A DNA stretch of 64,000 nucleotides from Chelonoidis abingdonii (Eukaryota > Chordata > Testudines > Testudinidae). How positions within the stretch are numbered: position 1 is the first letter of the stretch; each line of letters begins with the position of its first letter. Both the position numbers and the translations under genes were made by a program. Below are positions 22,708-34,121 of this stretch, in pieces. The DNA lies in the NCBI RefSeq assembly GCF_003597395.2, contig NC_133770.1:289070436-289134435 (forward strand), written 5' to 3'. The notes beneath the pieces are model-generated. The model saw only the letters and a program-made list of their open reading frames with translations. It made no database searches and was not told the DNA's origin.

Positions 22708-22945
22708 ACACAATTAGTGGTCACCCGTGAGAAGTTTGGTTTATGTGACTTGTGAAGTATCACATGGGAACTTCCTTTACTAAACAACCTTGATTCATCC
22801 CAAGACCAGGTCCAGCCTTTGCACAGAAAGAGGCAGAAAGAGGGGGCCCATGGGAAAAAAAAATAGTGTGTGATCATGTAATTAAGTAATGCAGACACAG
22901 AAGGGGATTGAATTAAGCTTGTATGGACAACTTTAATTCTGGCAT

Positions 22946-23220
22946 CAGTGGCGGATTGGTCACTGGGCCAACGAGGCCTGTGCCCAGAGTCCCTGGCCAA
23001 TAGGGAGGCCCTGGAAAAAATGCATGCCCCCATATCCTGACCTATTCCACTTACCTGCCCGGTGCTCCTGTTGGGAAGTGAGGGAAGCCTCCACACCCTG
23101 ACCCTGCTCCCCAGTAGAAGCACCGAGGAGGAGTGGGGGTGGGGACTGCAGGTGGATGGAATAGGGAGGGCCCCCCACTTGCTCTGGCCCAGGGCCCCAC
23201 AAAACCCTAATCTTCCTCTG
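22946..23220. mobile_element. Non-autonomous hAT element, 275 bp
   Basis: Starts CAGTGGCGGATTGGTCACTG and ends with the reverse of CAGAGGAAGATTAGGG, giving degenerate terminal inverted repeats. Flanking octamers TCTGGCAT (22938-22945) and TCTTCCAT (23221-23228) match at 6 of 8. No transposase. The 216-codon minus-strand frame crossing this element and the previous one is a chance frame. Confidence 0.78.
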
Positions 23221-23228
23221 TCTTCCAT

Positions 23229-23559
23229 TGCCTAACTTTGGAATTCTTGACTTTGCAACCTTAATGTTCTTTTAACATAGTTTGTGTGTGTAATTTCCTA
23301 GTTTCTAAATAAAGGAAACTGACAAAATGGAAATTCCATCATGTGACATTATATGGACACCTACTTGGCTTATCAGCCTAGAACCTTTAGATCTACTTCA
23401 CAGACTTCTGCCACCTGAGCTAATGGAATAACTGCTAGCAATAATAGATTGGCATCCTTTTTGTGAGCAAGCAACAGAGTGTGGTGAGACACACACTTTG
23501 CTAATGGGTTTTAGATATTTGCTGACAGAAGATGAATGGTCAGAGTCAGCAGTCTTGGG
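23229..23559. other. Unassigned sequence
   Basis: No supported feature. Confidence 0.4.
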
Positions 23560-24135
23560 GTCCATTCCAGGCGCTGGAGGGGTGGGTCTCTAGGGGTCTA
23601 CAATCTTCAGCCCATTCCCCCCAAACATGACCCCTTCTGTCCCATCTATTCCAATATGTCTTTTCCCCACTCGTCCCAGTTTCCCCCTACAAGCTCCTCA
23701 TCTGATCTCTCTCCTATTCCCATCGTCCCACCTAACTCCCATGCCCAGGGCTTCTCATCCAATTTCAATCTACTCCCACCTCTTTAGCCCAGTCTCCTTG
23801 CTCAGACAGCCTCAGATCTTACCTTGCACCCCAGCTCTTGTCAGATCTGTCTTCCCTTCCTACAGCTTCATTTCCCACCTCCTCACTGGATCCTAGTCCC
23901 ATCTCCCTGTCTAGACATTCCCAGATTCCCCCTCACTCAGCTCTTTGTATGATCTCAGTATTCCCTCCTCCCTGCACACTGGCTCCCAAATGTCTCCCGT
24001 TTCTTTCACCACTCCCAGTTCCAGTCGCCTTGGCCAACCAGTCCCAGCCTCAACTCCAAGTTGCCTTGTCAAGCAAGTGCCAATTCATTTCCAAATCTCA
24101 GATCTCCTCCTTCTTCAGTCCCAGTCTCACCAGAC
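23560..24135. repeat. Pyrimidine-rich degenerate tandem tract
   Basis: About 570 bp in which the plus strand is overwhelmingly C/T. Motifs such as 'cccagtttcccc', 'cccagtctcc' and 'tcccagattccccc' recur, as in a decayed minisatellite. Frames of 83-135 codons here are Ser/Pro-rich and compositional. Confidence 0.6.
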
Positions 24136-24139
24136 TCTT

Positions 24140-24490
24140 GGTTTCAAGTTACTTCTTTCCACCCAATCTAGCTTTTATCCACTTTGCTTTGGAATCAGGC
24201 ACCTTCTTCCTCCATGCTCCATGGGAGCCAACAGAGGGTCATTGAGAGCACACAACAGACAGACTCACTGTGCTCATTTCTGGTGTCCAGCACCCATGCT
24301 GGCTTGGAGCAGCCATTAGAGGGGAAGTTTAGCTTCTTTGCCTCTGTAGCCCTGAGCTAGAGCACACTCAGTTACTCTGTCCAGATGGTAGATGCACAGT
24401 CTGGTCAACACTAGGAGCTGTGAGAGGCTCAAGCCTATTCAGTGATACCAGACTCTTCAGAGATTTACCTGCTGCAAATCAAAGAATTCT
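24140..24490. other. Unassigned sequence
   Basis: No supported feature. Confidence 0.4.
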
Positions 24491-24499
24491 CTACTGAGC

Positions 24500-25150
24500 A
24501 TGTGGAAACTGTGATTTTTTTTCTAAAACTTAGAAATTGGCCAAATTTTGGTAATTTTTCATGGGAACGGCAAAAGGCCACTCCCTTCTTTTCCCTCCCC
24601 ACCGACAAATTTTGCATTCTTCCTCCAAAGCATGGGCTTCTAGAACTTTTTAAAAGAAAGGTCACCAGAATTTTTTAATGTGGATGAAACAATGTATTTT
24701 TTCCCTAGCCCTGATCATAGAAACAGATGAACTCTTTTGGCTAAAAAATATAACCCATTTGAGGCAGACACCTGGCATGGAAAATTCCAGACAAATTGTT
24801 GATGTCTGGCAAAGTTATAAGCAACTTAAAACAGGGTCTTATAATGGGAAATGTCAGGCAGCCTTAACACTAGGCAACACTACCAGTGTCTGTAATAAGT
24901 TTTTTTTTTCTTTTAAAGTTATTTTGGAAATGGTAGCTTGACCAAGATTATTTTAAAAATACTTCATGTAAACTTTTCATTTCTAATTAACATTTCAAAA
25001 CAAAACAAATATTTTAAGTTTAAAAACTTGAATCTAAATGGGAATTTAAGTCAAAATGTTGTTTTGAAACAACAACAGAAAATCATTTTGAATTGGTTAA
25101 ACACTTTCTGGAAGAAAACCAAAACTTTTCAGTAGAAAAATATAGAACCC
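24500..25150. repeat. AT-rich interspersed repeat, 'gaaaatttt' type
   Basis: Many 'aaaatttt', 'aacaaaac' and 'catttc' units, the same texture as 10530-10925. The frames of 65-87 codons are Lys/Asn/Phe-rich and compositional. Confidence 0.45.
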
Positions 25151-25990
25151 TCCTCTCCCCCACCCCCAATTTTAATTAAACCAAGACATTCTGAACTACT
25201 GGTTACTAGTCTGCAGCTCTATTCAGATATATTGAAGTTGAAAAGATATTCAGTCTTTCCTCAAAGTTCTATTGGTTAACATTGGATGCCCTTTGTGGCT
25301 AAAGGATAGTGTATGAAGAACTAGGTTATGGTCCACAGTTAAAGATTGCAATTTGGTCATCTACATAGATTGAATTTGACACCCCTGTTTAAATGATCTG
25401 CCAGTAACCAATGCCTACAGTATACGCCAATGTCCATATACTTCCATAAGCTAAATAGGACTCTAGGACTATTGTATTAAATTACTATATATTGACCCCA
25501 ACTAGGAGAAGGATCTTGTGAGTTTTATTCATATGCGTAGGAACTAATCACAGAGGTGAGAGTTGCTGAATCAGGCCCTGCATTCTGAAATTCCAATGAC
25601 CGGCTCAAGTAATAGCAAAGTTCATAATTAATTATACCTTAAGATAATGGTCCCTCATGAACGATTAAAGCCTGTAAGTAGCAGCTATTGCTCTAAATGG
25701 TCTGAACAATATCAGGGAGACTATGCTTAAGTCAGGGTCTCAGAAACAGGGGTAGGGAAAAGGCATGGGTTTTGAATATAGTGGTGTTTCATGCTGCTCT
25801 CTTGTGCAACACCATGTGACATGCAGTCATGCCAGACCACAGGAGCCAGAGGATATTGTTGCTCTTGGGAACAAGCTGAAGCTGAGCATGTATCATCATG
25901 CTTCTGTTATAGGTCTGAATAAGAAGAATGATGTGTCTCACAAATTGTATATGGGAAGTACTTACCATTACCTGCGCTTAATAGGCAACC
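25151..25990. other. Unassigned sequence
   Basis: No supported gene; one 76-codon frame without a domain. Confidence 0.4.
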
Positions 25991-25995
25991 AATAG

Positions 25996-26160
25996 TGAGG
26001 GCAAAAGACATATCTGGCTTCAAGACTAAGCTTGATAAGTTTATGGCAGGGATGGTATGATGGGATAGCCTAATTTTGGCAATTAATTCATCTTTGACTA
26101 TTAGCAGTAAATATGCCCAATGGTCAGTTCTCAAAGATGCAACTGATGAGGTATGTCAGC
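25996..26160 (+). mobile_element. CR1 LINE 3' UTR fragment
   Basis: 'aagcttgataagtttatggc' and 'gggatggtatgatgggatag' match the 3' UTR of a CR1 family from memory; 5'-truncated. Confidence 0.65.
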
Positions 26161-26292
26161 ATGATTCAGCAATAAATTAATAAACCTAATTCATTGTGAA
26201 AATTTAGGTTTTGCTTTGCTTTGAACTGATTAACCAAAATGAGAGTTGGTCAGAATTACCACCCCTCCTTCTCCCAGATTTTGACTTTTTAG

Positions 26293-26940
26293 TAAAAACA
26301 ATAAGGAGTACTTGTGACACCTTAGAGATTAACAAATATATTTGAGCATAAACTTTCATGGGCTAAAACTCACTTCACCCTATGCATGCAGTGGAAAATA
26401 CAGTATGAAGAGATATATATACACAGAACATGAAAAAATGGTGTTGCCACTCGATTACAGACTTCAAAGTCACAATACTCCAACTAAAAAACTTCAAAAA
26501 CAGACTCCAATAAGAAACTGCAGAATTGGAATTAATTTAAAAACTGGATGCCATTAAATTAGGCTTGAATAAAGACTGGGAGTGGATGGGTCACTACACA
26601 CAGTAAAACCTATTTCCCCATGCTAATTTTTCCCCTACTGTTACTCACACCTTCTTGTCAACTGTTGGAAATGGACCATTCTGATTATCACTATAATTTC
26701 TTTTTCTCCTGCTGATAATAGCCCATCTTAACTGATTACTCTCATTATAGTTAGTATGGCAACCGCATTTGTTCATGTCCTCTGTGTATATATATCTTCC
26801 TACTGTATTTTCCACTGCATGCATCTGATGAAGTGGGTTTGAACCCATGAAAGGTTATGCTCAAATAAATTTGTTAGTCTCTAAGGTGCCACAAGGACTC
26901 ATTCTTTTTGCTGATACAGACTAACACAGCTACTGCTATG
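26293..26940 (+). mobile_element. Penelope-like element remnant with inverted arms, about 648 bp
   Basis: A left arm (26303-26449) is repeated in inverse at 26757-26899 with only scattered mismatches and small indels over about 140 bp. The right end extends further as 'gatacagactaacacagcta'. Between the arms, 26487-26595 reads, through stops, as a protein tail including ELELI and KLGLNKDWEW, resembling the C-terminus of a Penelope-type endonuclease region. An exact 11-bp repeat TGACTTTTTAG flanks it (26282-26292 and 26941-26951). Penelope elements are known to carry terminal repeats in inverted arrangement, which fits. The assignment is inference. Confidence 0.72.
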
Positions 26941-26959
26941 TGACTTTTTAGCGAAAAAT

Positions 26960-28510
26960 CAAAAACTGAACTATTTTGGCCAAAAAATGAAATACCTGTG
27001 GTTAGATTAGGAAATAGCACCACAGTGCCTCATGCTCCCATTCACCTCTATTGGCAGGTCTCCCAGGTCAGGCCACATCTCCTATGATGCATTACTGGCT
27101 CCCCTCTTGGTGAAGGGAAGTAATGCACTGAGGGAGATCCATGACTGTGGTGCACCATGTGAGATGATGTCTGAGGTAATCTAACTACAACTCCAATTAG
27201 ATTCCTTGGTGGAATATCTGAATTAAAATAGTTTGCATTTTGGCAAAAAAAAAAAAAAAGGTGGAGTTTCTGCAGAAAGCAGTTTCGAGGGGGGGAGGGG
27301 AAGTATATTTGAAACCCCATTTTTCTATCAAAAAGCAGTGTTTTTCATAGCAACTTTTTGACCAGCCTTAACCAAAACGTTTTTACTATTATAACCTAGG
27401 TTTGACATTTCCCGTGATAATGCAAAAGCAATTTCAGGGGTTATTTCCCTTCATTTGATTTCTGTGGTTTGTTTTTTTTTAAGTCTTTCTCAAATGTTCC
27501 TTTCCAGCCTGAACTCTCCTCTCGTGCTGCTTTCCTCCAGTGTGCATATGACACAGTGCTAGAGATCAGAATAAGAGGTACTGTTATATACAGTACGAAT
27601 CTCATCTCATTTTATTACTGTCACTGTCAACACTCAAGAGCAGCTTTTTTCTCTAAAATGATAAGAGAGAATATGAAATATGAACAAATGGGATTTAGCT
27701 ACAGCTGTTTACCATAAAGCTTAATTGAGAATACAGTATAAATTATGAAAACCTACAAAAATAGTACTACGAGGCAGAGACATCACCTCACCTGAAACAA
27801 ATGCAGGTAGCATGGTAGCTCCATTGACTGAGATGGAGATAGCATGTGGTATCTCATAAAAGCTCCAAAGATACCCCCATTTTATTACTGCAACACTCAT
27901 ATGAAGAAGAATGATGTTTGGTACTACTTCGTGGATGTTATTATCTAACTGAGAAAGAACCCCTTGGTGGGTCAGGTAACTAACAGCCACCTGTGGACAC
28001 TTCTAGAAAGTTAAAATTTTAACAAAACTCTTCCTTGATTGGGCTTGAATTTTAGACGTGCTGGGCACCCGTCATTCCAGTCGATGTTAGCAGGAGCTGC
28101 AGATTGTCAGCACTTCTGAAAATCAGACGCACAAGACATTTTTCATTTGTACGTCTCAAACACACTGCCAATCTGAGGAAGTATTTCTGCCCCTCAAATG
28201 TAGATGAGTAGCTGAGGTACAAAGAGATTAAGCCACCTCTTTTGAGATCCTGGTCAAGTGAACTTGGGCTCCCATCTAAAGGCTCATGTTGGAGTTGGAG
28301 GCCCAGGGAATTTACCAAGCTGGTGTTTGGATGTGGCAAGTTGTCTGAGGAACTAGTGACTTGAGCATTTCAAGGGAGTGGCTCTAAGAATGGTCTGTCA
28401 GATGGCTACTCAAATAGCCTTTTCAGCAGTGTCCTGAGGTGCTCAAGAGTTGTTCCATGAGCTGAAAAAATTAGTCTTGTCAGAAGCCACGAGGTATGAT
28501 TGTCTACATT
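26960..28510. other. Mostly unassigned; possible old repeats
   Basis: 27030-27185 contains 'gatgcattactgg' and 'gtggtgcaccatgtgagatg', perhaps an old repeat. 28045-28130 carries the 'gtgctgggcacc...tcagcacttctgaaaatcag' motif seen elsewhere in the window. No gene supported. Confidence 0.4.
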
Positions 28511-28513
28511 TAT

Positions 28514-28815
28514 GTCACGGAAGTCACGGAATCTGTGACTTCTAGAGACCTCTGTGACATTTTCTGCTGCAGCCCTGGGGCCAAGGGGCTGGAGCTGGCA
28601 GCCAATGAGGTTCCTGCAGGGTTCCAGTGACAAGTGATAGCCTCCTCATGGGACCCTCCTCAGGGTTCCAGTGACAACCATTGTGGCAGGAGAAACCATG
28701 GAGCTGCGGCAGCAAAAGTCATGGACAGGTCATGGCCTCCATGAATTTTTGTTTAGTGTCCATGACTTGTCCATGACTTTTACTAAAAATAATCATGACA
28801 AAATCTTAGCCTTAG
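28514..28815. mobile_element. Fold-back type interspersed repeat (copy 1)
   Basis: Starts GTCACGGAAGTCACGGAATC, whose 'cacggaatctgtgac' is near-palindromic, and ends 'tgacaaaatcttagccttag'. The core includes 'gggttccagtgacaa' twice. A diverged, longer copy sits at 53250-53798. Probably a non-autonomous DNA element; target duplication not resolved. Confidence 0.6.
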
Positions 28816-29345
28816 TTATGCTCAAGCAGTAGGTCGTCATTGGTTGCTCTGCAACTTGTCCTACCCTTAAAATAGACAGTACATAGAGTGAGGACCCCCC
28901 TACACACATTTGAGCAGGGGTGGGGGGAGAGAAACAGACAGGACTGACTAAGGGAAGGCACTATTCATCTAGATGTTTTTAAAAAATGTCAGTGTGACAC
29001 CCGAGCAAAGAGAGTGGACGGGCATACTAGTTGGGGACAGTTTAAGGAGGCAGCTGAATGTGTCAGCCCAAATCTGCATTTTTAGCTGAAGAGAAGTTGC
29101 AGATGAAAAAATGTTGCCTATCTCTAGTCAGCACAGATAGACTTTGTGGAGTGGAGTAGGGGTCAGACAAAAAGGATCCCGATCCATTTTTTCAGGCTAG
29201 TGATTCCACAGAGCCCAGCAAACCTAGATTTCTGCCAAATTTTGAAATGTACATTTTATTTTCCTCTGGGATGGAGAGTTTCTCTGGGTCAACATACTCA
29301 CTGATGTGGCAACAAAACTGTGATGAACGGTGTGTGACACCACTT
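28816..29345. other. Unassigned sequence
   Basis: No supported feature. Confidence 0.4.
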
Positions 29346-29347
29346 GG

Positions 29348-29530
29348 TTTCATAGATCCCAAGGCCGGAAGGGACCATTGTGATCCTCTAGTCTGACCTC
29401 CTGTATCACACAGTCCAGAGAATGTCCTCAGAATAATTCCTAGAGCAGATCTTTCAGAAAAGCATCCAATTTAGATTTTAAAATGGTAAGAGTCCCTTCA
29501 TCACCCATAGCTTTGCCCCTATAAAAACTA
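29348..29530 (-). mobile_element. CR1 LINE 3' end
   Basis: 'catagatcccaaggccgga' and 'gggaccattgtgatcctcta' are the reverse of the conserved CR1 3' end; the remainder runs into CR1 3' UTR. 5'-truncated. Confidence 0.82.
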
Positions 29531-29571
29531 GATTCAGTTCTTCCTACAGGAAATAAAATCAGTGGCTAGGT

Positions 29572-29778
29572 TGTTAATCTGGGACTTGGGAGACCAAGGT
29601 CCAGTTCACTACTCTGACACTGACTCCCTGTGTGTCCTTGAGCAAGTCACTTGCCCTCTCAGTTCCTCATCTGAGCAATGGGATTAATAGCAGTTCCCTA
29701 CCTCATAGGTGCATTGTGAGGAGAAATATGGTTAAAGATTGCAAGGCTCTTAGATACATGGTAATGGGGTGTTAAGAC
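29572..29778 (+). mobile_element. MIR, near full length
   Basis: Head ('gtggctaggttgttaatctg'), core ('cttgagcaagtcacttgccc', 'ctcatctgagcaatgggatt') and 3' part ('cctacctcataggtgcattg') occur in the MIR order over about 205 bp. Confidence 0.85.
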
Positions 29779-29779
29779 A

Positions 29780-30535
29780 GACAGGCTGGGGTGTTTCACA
29801 GTTTTTTTGCACATCCTCTCTTTGAATTTATACTTTTTAATCTTAAAACCTCGAAGGTGTAAGGAAATGGGTCATTCCCTGTGTAGTGCTGAAGGAAAGA
29901 ATTTTTCTGTCTAGGACACAATTGGAATATGTTGGCTCATCAGTGTCAAATGCGCATATCTGGATAATCTGGGTCATTGTAAACGGAAGGAGAGGCCATA
30001 TTTGCAAAAGGATTCCTTCTGTAATATTACCAAAGTAAATCAAAACATTGAGTATCTGTCAAGCACAGTAAGTACCAGACATGACTGATAACTTTCCAGC
30101 GGCTGATCTAACTCTGATATCATTCCTTCTCAATGCAGTTCTGAAGTTTCCCTTTCTTAGTCATTATGTCTCACCAGTCTGAGGCTGCCTTCTTGTTTTT
30201 CCTATTGCAACTTCATGGCACCTGTCTGGACTGTGTCTTGAATAAATCACCAGTTAAGTGCTGGGTAACCTATTCTGATACATATAGACACAGGAGTAGT
30301 ATATTTTATTTCGCCTTTTGCTTCCTTCCCTTAGATAAATTAATACTAAAATGGAAAAAAAACATTCAAATGCAAGATGGTGGGTGGAAAAGGTCCTACA
30401 TTGCCACAAGCTCTGTTATTTTGCAGTATTAAACTGAGTGCCAGTGCGTGGACATGTATTCTGTAGTGTGGTGGATGCTGTAAGCCAGGTTACTGAAATA
30501 GTCTTAAATCGAAGCACTGAGTGCCTGGTTGTGCT
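29780..30535. other. Unassigned sequence
   Basis: No supported feature. An 88-codon frame at 30166-30432 has no recognised domain. Confidence 0.4.
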
Positions 30536-30537
30536 GC

Positions 30538-30662
30538 TATTTACTATTGGTATTACTGTAATTCCTAGGATCCCCAGTCACAGACTAGGTTCTGCTTACA
30601 CTAAGTGCTGCACAAACGTAGAACAAAATTGATGGTCCCTGCCCCAAAGAGCTTACAGCAGA
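30538..30662 (-). mobile_element. CORE-SINE tail fragment
   Basis: 'aagtgctgcacaaacgtag' and 'gtccctgccccaaagagctt' match the tail of the family seen complete at 46.51-46.81 kb. Confidence 0.7.
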
Positions 30663-30664
30663 GT

Positions 30665-31620
30665 TACTCTTGCTTTTGAGTAGTGTAAATGGAAAGTAGA
30701 GATGGGCCTGAGCCACAAAAATTAGGCCTTCTTTCACATTTACACTAAGGCTGCTTTGTAGTAATCTGGTTTTATACTAGTGGTGTAAATGAGAGCCAGT
30801 CAGCCCCCCTCAGTACAATAGGTCTGAGGCCTACTGTAGATCTAATGGCTAATATGTGTAATTAGTCCATTAAAATATCCCCCTGCAGGATGTAATAGAA
30901 TCCAAAGTCCTAGTTCTTCTAGGTAGTGGCAAAGGTAAGCTGAGGTGTTTGTTTTACATTCTATGAGCCAGTAGTTAGTTTTACACTGTGCTTATTGCTA
31001 GATGGTTTTTAGCATCTTCCTGTACATTTTCTTTTTAGCTCTAGCTTTATCTTACCATACGTTCAACACAGCACATACTTCATTACATTCCCATCACCAC
31101 TGAAAGGTCCCCCTGTGATTAGGTTTGCACTAGGTTTGTGAGGGACTGTTCTTGATGGAGTGACAGATTGTTTTAAGATGGGGCTGAATTTGTCACCACT
31201 GAGTCATTGGCTTCTCTGTGTCCTCGATTTTCTCCAGCCACAAAAGGCTTCATATTTCCTTTTTCGATCAGTTATTTTCTTTTCTGAGAGCTGTGCACCT
31301 GCCACAATTGCAAGCACGAGCACTCAGCATGTCCCTCTCTAGCATATGGAGACTGATGTTAGAGAGCTAGCAGTGCTATAAAAGAGTGAAATGCAGAGGC
31401 ACTCACCCTGAAGCACAGGAATACTAACTCGTTTGGAGGAACACACATTTTACTTTTACATCTACATGTCCAAATGTACTGTTCAGGAATGCAGAATACA
31501 ACTGACATGTACACGAGTGTCTTGTATAGTACATGGTATGAAACTATACAACACTATGCATACTTGGGCGCCAATCCTGAACTCTTTACTAAGGCCAAAG
31601 TCCCACTAGAATTAAATAAT
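30665..31620. other. Unassigned sequence
   Basis: No supported feature. Confidence 0.4.
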
Positions 31621-31624
31621 AATA

Positions 31625-31750
31625 ACTATTATTATTCTTTCCATTTAGAGTTTTCCATCCAATGTTATTAAAGCACATTACAAAAGTGGGTAAATATAAT
31701 TACTCTCTTTCACAGATGAGACAATTGCACAGAGAAATCAAAGCCCAAAC
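31625..31750 (-). mobile_element. CORE-SINE/MIR fragment
   Basis: 'aaagcacattacaaaagtgg' then 'tttcacagatgagacaattg' matches the same part of the complete copy at 37.89-38.12 kb. Confidence 0.65.
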
Positions 31751-31814
31751 GTTCAAATTTGGGCACCTAAAGTCATTACATGCAGTGCAGTTTTAGCCAT
31801 ATGGGTCCCACGGT

Positions 31815-31900
31815 ATTAGAGAAACAAACCAACTTGCACCAACTTCTGTTGGTAAGAGTTTGTCTCTCTCACCAACAGAAGTTGGCACAATAAAAGTTGT
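31815..31900. mobile_element. Penelope-like end fragment with 25-bp inverted arms
   Basis: Arms 31834-31858 and 31866-31890 pair with few mismatches ('accaacttctgttggt' against 'accaacagaagttgg'), separated by a 7-base loop. The sequence matches the ends of the 17.67-kb element. Confidence 0.65.
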
Positions 31901-32750
31901 TACAGTCATCTAAACCCAGGGTCTGATTTTTAGGGGAGCTGAGCACCCATAGATTCCATTGGGAGCTTTAAAAGTACCATCTATTTTGCTTTAACCATAT
32001 TTTGCATAGAAATTGACTAAAAGCAGTAAGTGATTCCCCCTCATTTAGAGTTCTCTGAGATCAGAGGAGGGAGTATGGTCAGCTTGCTGTAGTTAGAAGG
32101 ATCACATAAACTAAGGACCACAGATGTGATTAGCTAGATATCTAAAGCTGGCTTTAAGAAAAAAAAAAAAAAGCATCAGTTTACTGTAAAAGTGATATGA
32201 CGTTAAGGCTTCTGTTAAAGTCTGAATCTAATAATAACAAAACTAGGTTACTTATGAGCTCAACTAGTCTCTAGAGACAGAGTGGCAATGTATTTGTTCT
32301 GTGCTATTTAGTGCCCAGGGCTGTATTCTTTCTAAACTAGTCATTATTACTACCTCTCATGTTGCAGCACAAGAAGGGACTTTCACTTTAACAGAGCAAA
32401 AGTCTGGCCTGGCATCGATTTTTCTTCTGACAGCTAAAACTTGAACTTCCAGTGTTACCTGAACAATTCTCCCTTCAGCATACTCACTTGGGCCAATTGT
32501 ATGTAATGTTGCTATCAAGGAAAAGGGCTGCTTCCTACTAGCAAAATGTTCAGGATAAAACAATATTGAACACAGAAACAGAGAATTGTTTTATGAATTC
32601 CCATTACAATGACTGGGCTCCTCGCGCCTCAGCTCAGATTTCTCATGTACAAGTTACTATCAGTTCTTCCTTTCTTTAAGTGGCTCCCTAGCATTCATTT
32701 CTTGATCGTTAGTTGGATCAAGATTGTCTATGGCCTGCTCTCATCTGCTT
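31901..32750. other. Unassigned sequence
   Basis: No supported gene; includes an A-run at about 32159-32172. Confidence 0.4.
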
Positions 32751-32754
32751 CATC

Positions 32755-33515
32755 TCCTAAAGCAGAATACTTGTTCTTATAATCACTGTATGACATTGCA
32801 GTCTATATGGTTTTATAAAAATATGCTAATGAGTGAATATAATGTAACTGGAATATGCTTCATGCAAAAGGTCTCTTGTAAAAGCTTATAACCTACTCAG
32901 TGTGATCATCCTATTTGTATAAATGTATCACCCTTGTATCTGAAACTAGAAATATAACTCTGAGGGCCTATTGTAATTATGCAAAGTGTGGGCCATTAAT
33001 GGTAGTTTGGAATCTTGATTACTCCCATTAATGAGGACAATTGTCTGCAGATGGGTGTGTTTTACCTGTAAGTCTTCCTGTATACCTGTGTGCGGGCAAG
33101 TGGGCAATGAAGTCTTGCAGTGACATGTGATCATGTCACCTGAACTGGACTCCATCTTTAACCTGGTGTCTTTCCATTGAGAAGGAGGGGGTGAAACCCA
33201 GAGAGGGACAAAGAATTCCTGTCTTATGCAAAAGATATATGAAGGGGTGGAACAGAACAAAGGGAGGAGAGGAGCCATCATGAAGAATCCCCTAGCTACC
33301 ACCTAAGCTGGAACAAGACCTGTACCAGGGGAAAGAATTGTGTCCAGGCCTGGAAGGTGTCCAGTCTGAGGAAAAAACATACAGAAGCATCTCTGAGGGT
33401 GAGATTATCTGTATTAAGCTTGATTAGTGCATTTGTGCATAGATTTGTGCATTTTATTTTATTTTGCTTGGTGACTTACTTTGTTCTGTCTTTGTTCAGT
33501 CAGGTGTTATTTTGC
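32755..33515 (+). mobile_element. Probable LTR (plus strand)
   Basis: Matches, from memory, an abundant turtle LTR-type family ('cccttgtatctgaaactaga', 'atgtgatcatgtcacctgaa'). A TATA-like 'agatatatgaagggg' lies at about 33232-33246, with the region downstream leading to 'ttttattttattttgcttgg'. Ends not defined; no target duplication found. Confidence 0.6.
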
Positions 33516-33529
33516 AATGTTTACAAGGT

Positions 33530-33925
33530 GGACCTCAGGGTAGGCCCAAGCAATACTCTTCAGCCAAACAAAAAGAAACAAATTCATAACACAAAAAGAG
33601 AATACTTCTCCCTGCCCCCTCTCCAAGGTGTTACCTTGTAATGCTGGCCTTTGGGTGCTAGTCCTTTCCCAAACAGTCCATTGGTTCAGTTCCTTCTCCT
33701 GGAGGGAGAAGAGCAGCCTCCTCCCAGGAGATGCCTTTTCTTCGTACTGCTCCTAGCCCTGCTGCAACTTCTCTCTCCTTCTCTCTGACTAGAAAGGGGG
33801 CCAGTTAAAGTTCACAGGCAGCCCCTAATTGGACTCCACTGTCCCTTGTTGACCTGAGCTTACCTCTTTTCAGGTCACAGGGAAAAGGGCCTTTAGGCCT
33901 GACGTTGTCACAGGGCAAAGGGGAA
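33530..33925 (-). mobile_element. Possible LTR fragment (minus strand)
   Basis: Pyrimidine-rich block with 'gaatacttctccctgcccc' and 'aacagtccattggttcag', reminiscent of the 3' part of a turtle LTR in reverse. Class and limits are weakly supported. Confidence 0.35.
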
Positions 33926-34121
33926 TATGGATGGGGTAATAGGAGTGTCAGTAATGTGAATATGATTTAGCACAGATTAGCGGTGCACATAATATAGCAA
34001 CTTAGGCCCAGTCATGCAAGCACTTATGTATGTATTCAATCTGGGCACGGGAGAAGCTGCACTAGAGTCAGTGGGACTACCTAGGACTTTCCTCACTGCA
34101 GCGAAACTTGACTCATTGCCA

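Noticed and set aside
22578..23228. 216-codon minus-strand frame, the longest in the window
   Set aside because: It runs through an inverted-arm retroposon, unassigned DNA and a hAT element in turn; its composition and lack of motifs indicate a chance frame.
23536..24319. Ser/Pro-rich frames of 83-135 codons
   Set aside because: Three overlapping frames produced by a pyrimidine-rich tract; no domain, no splice or start context.
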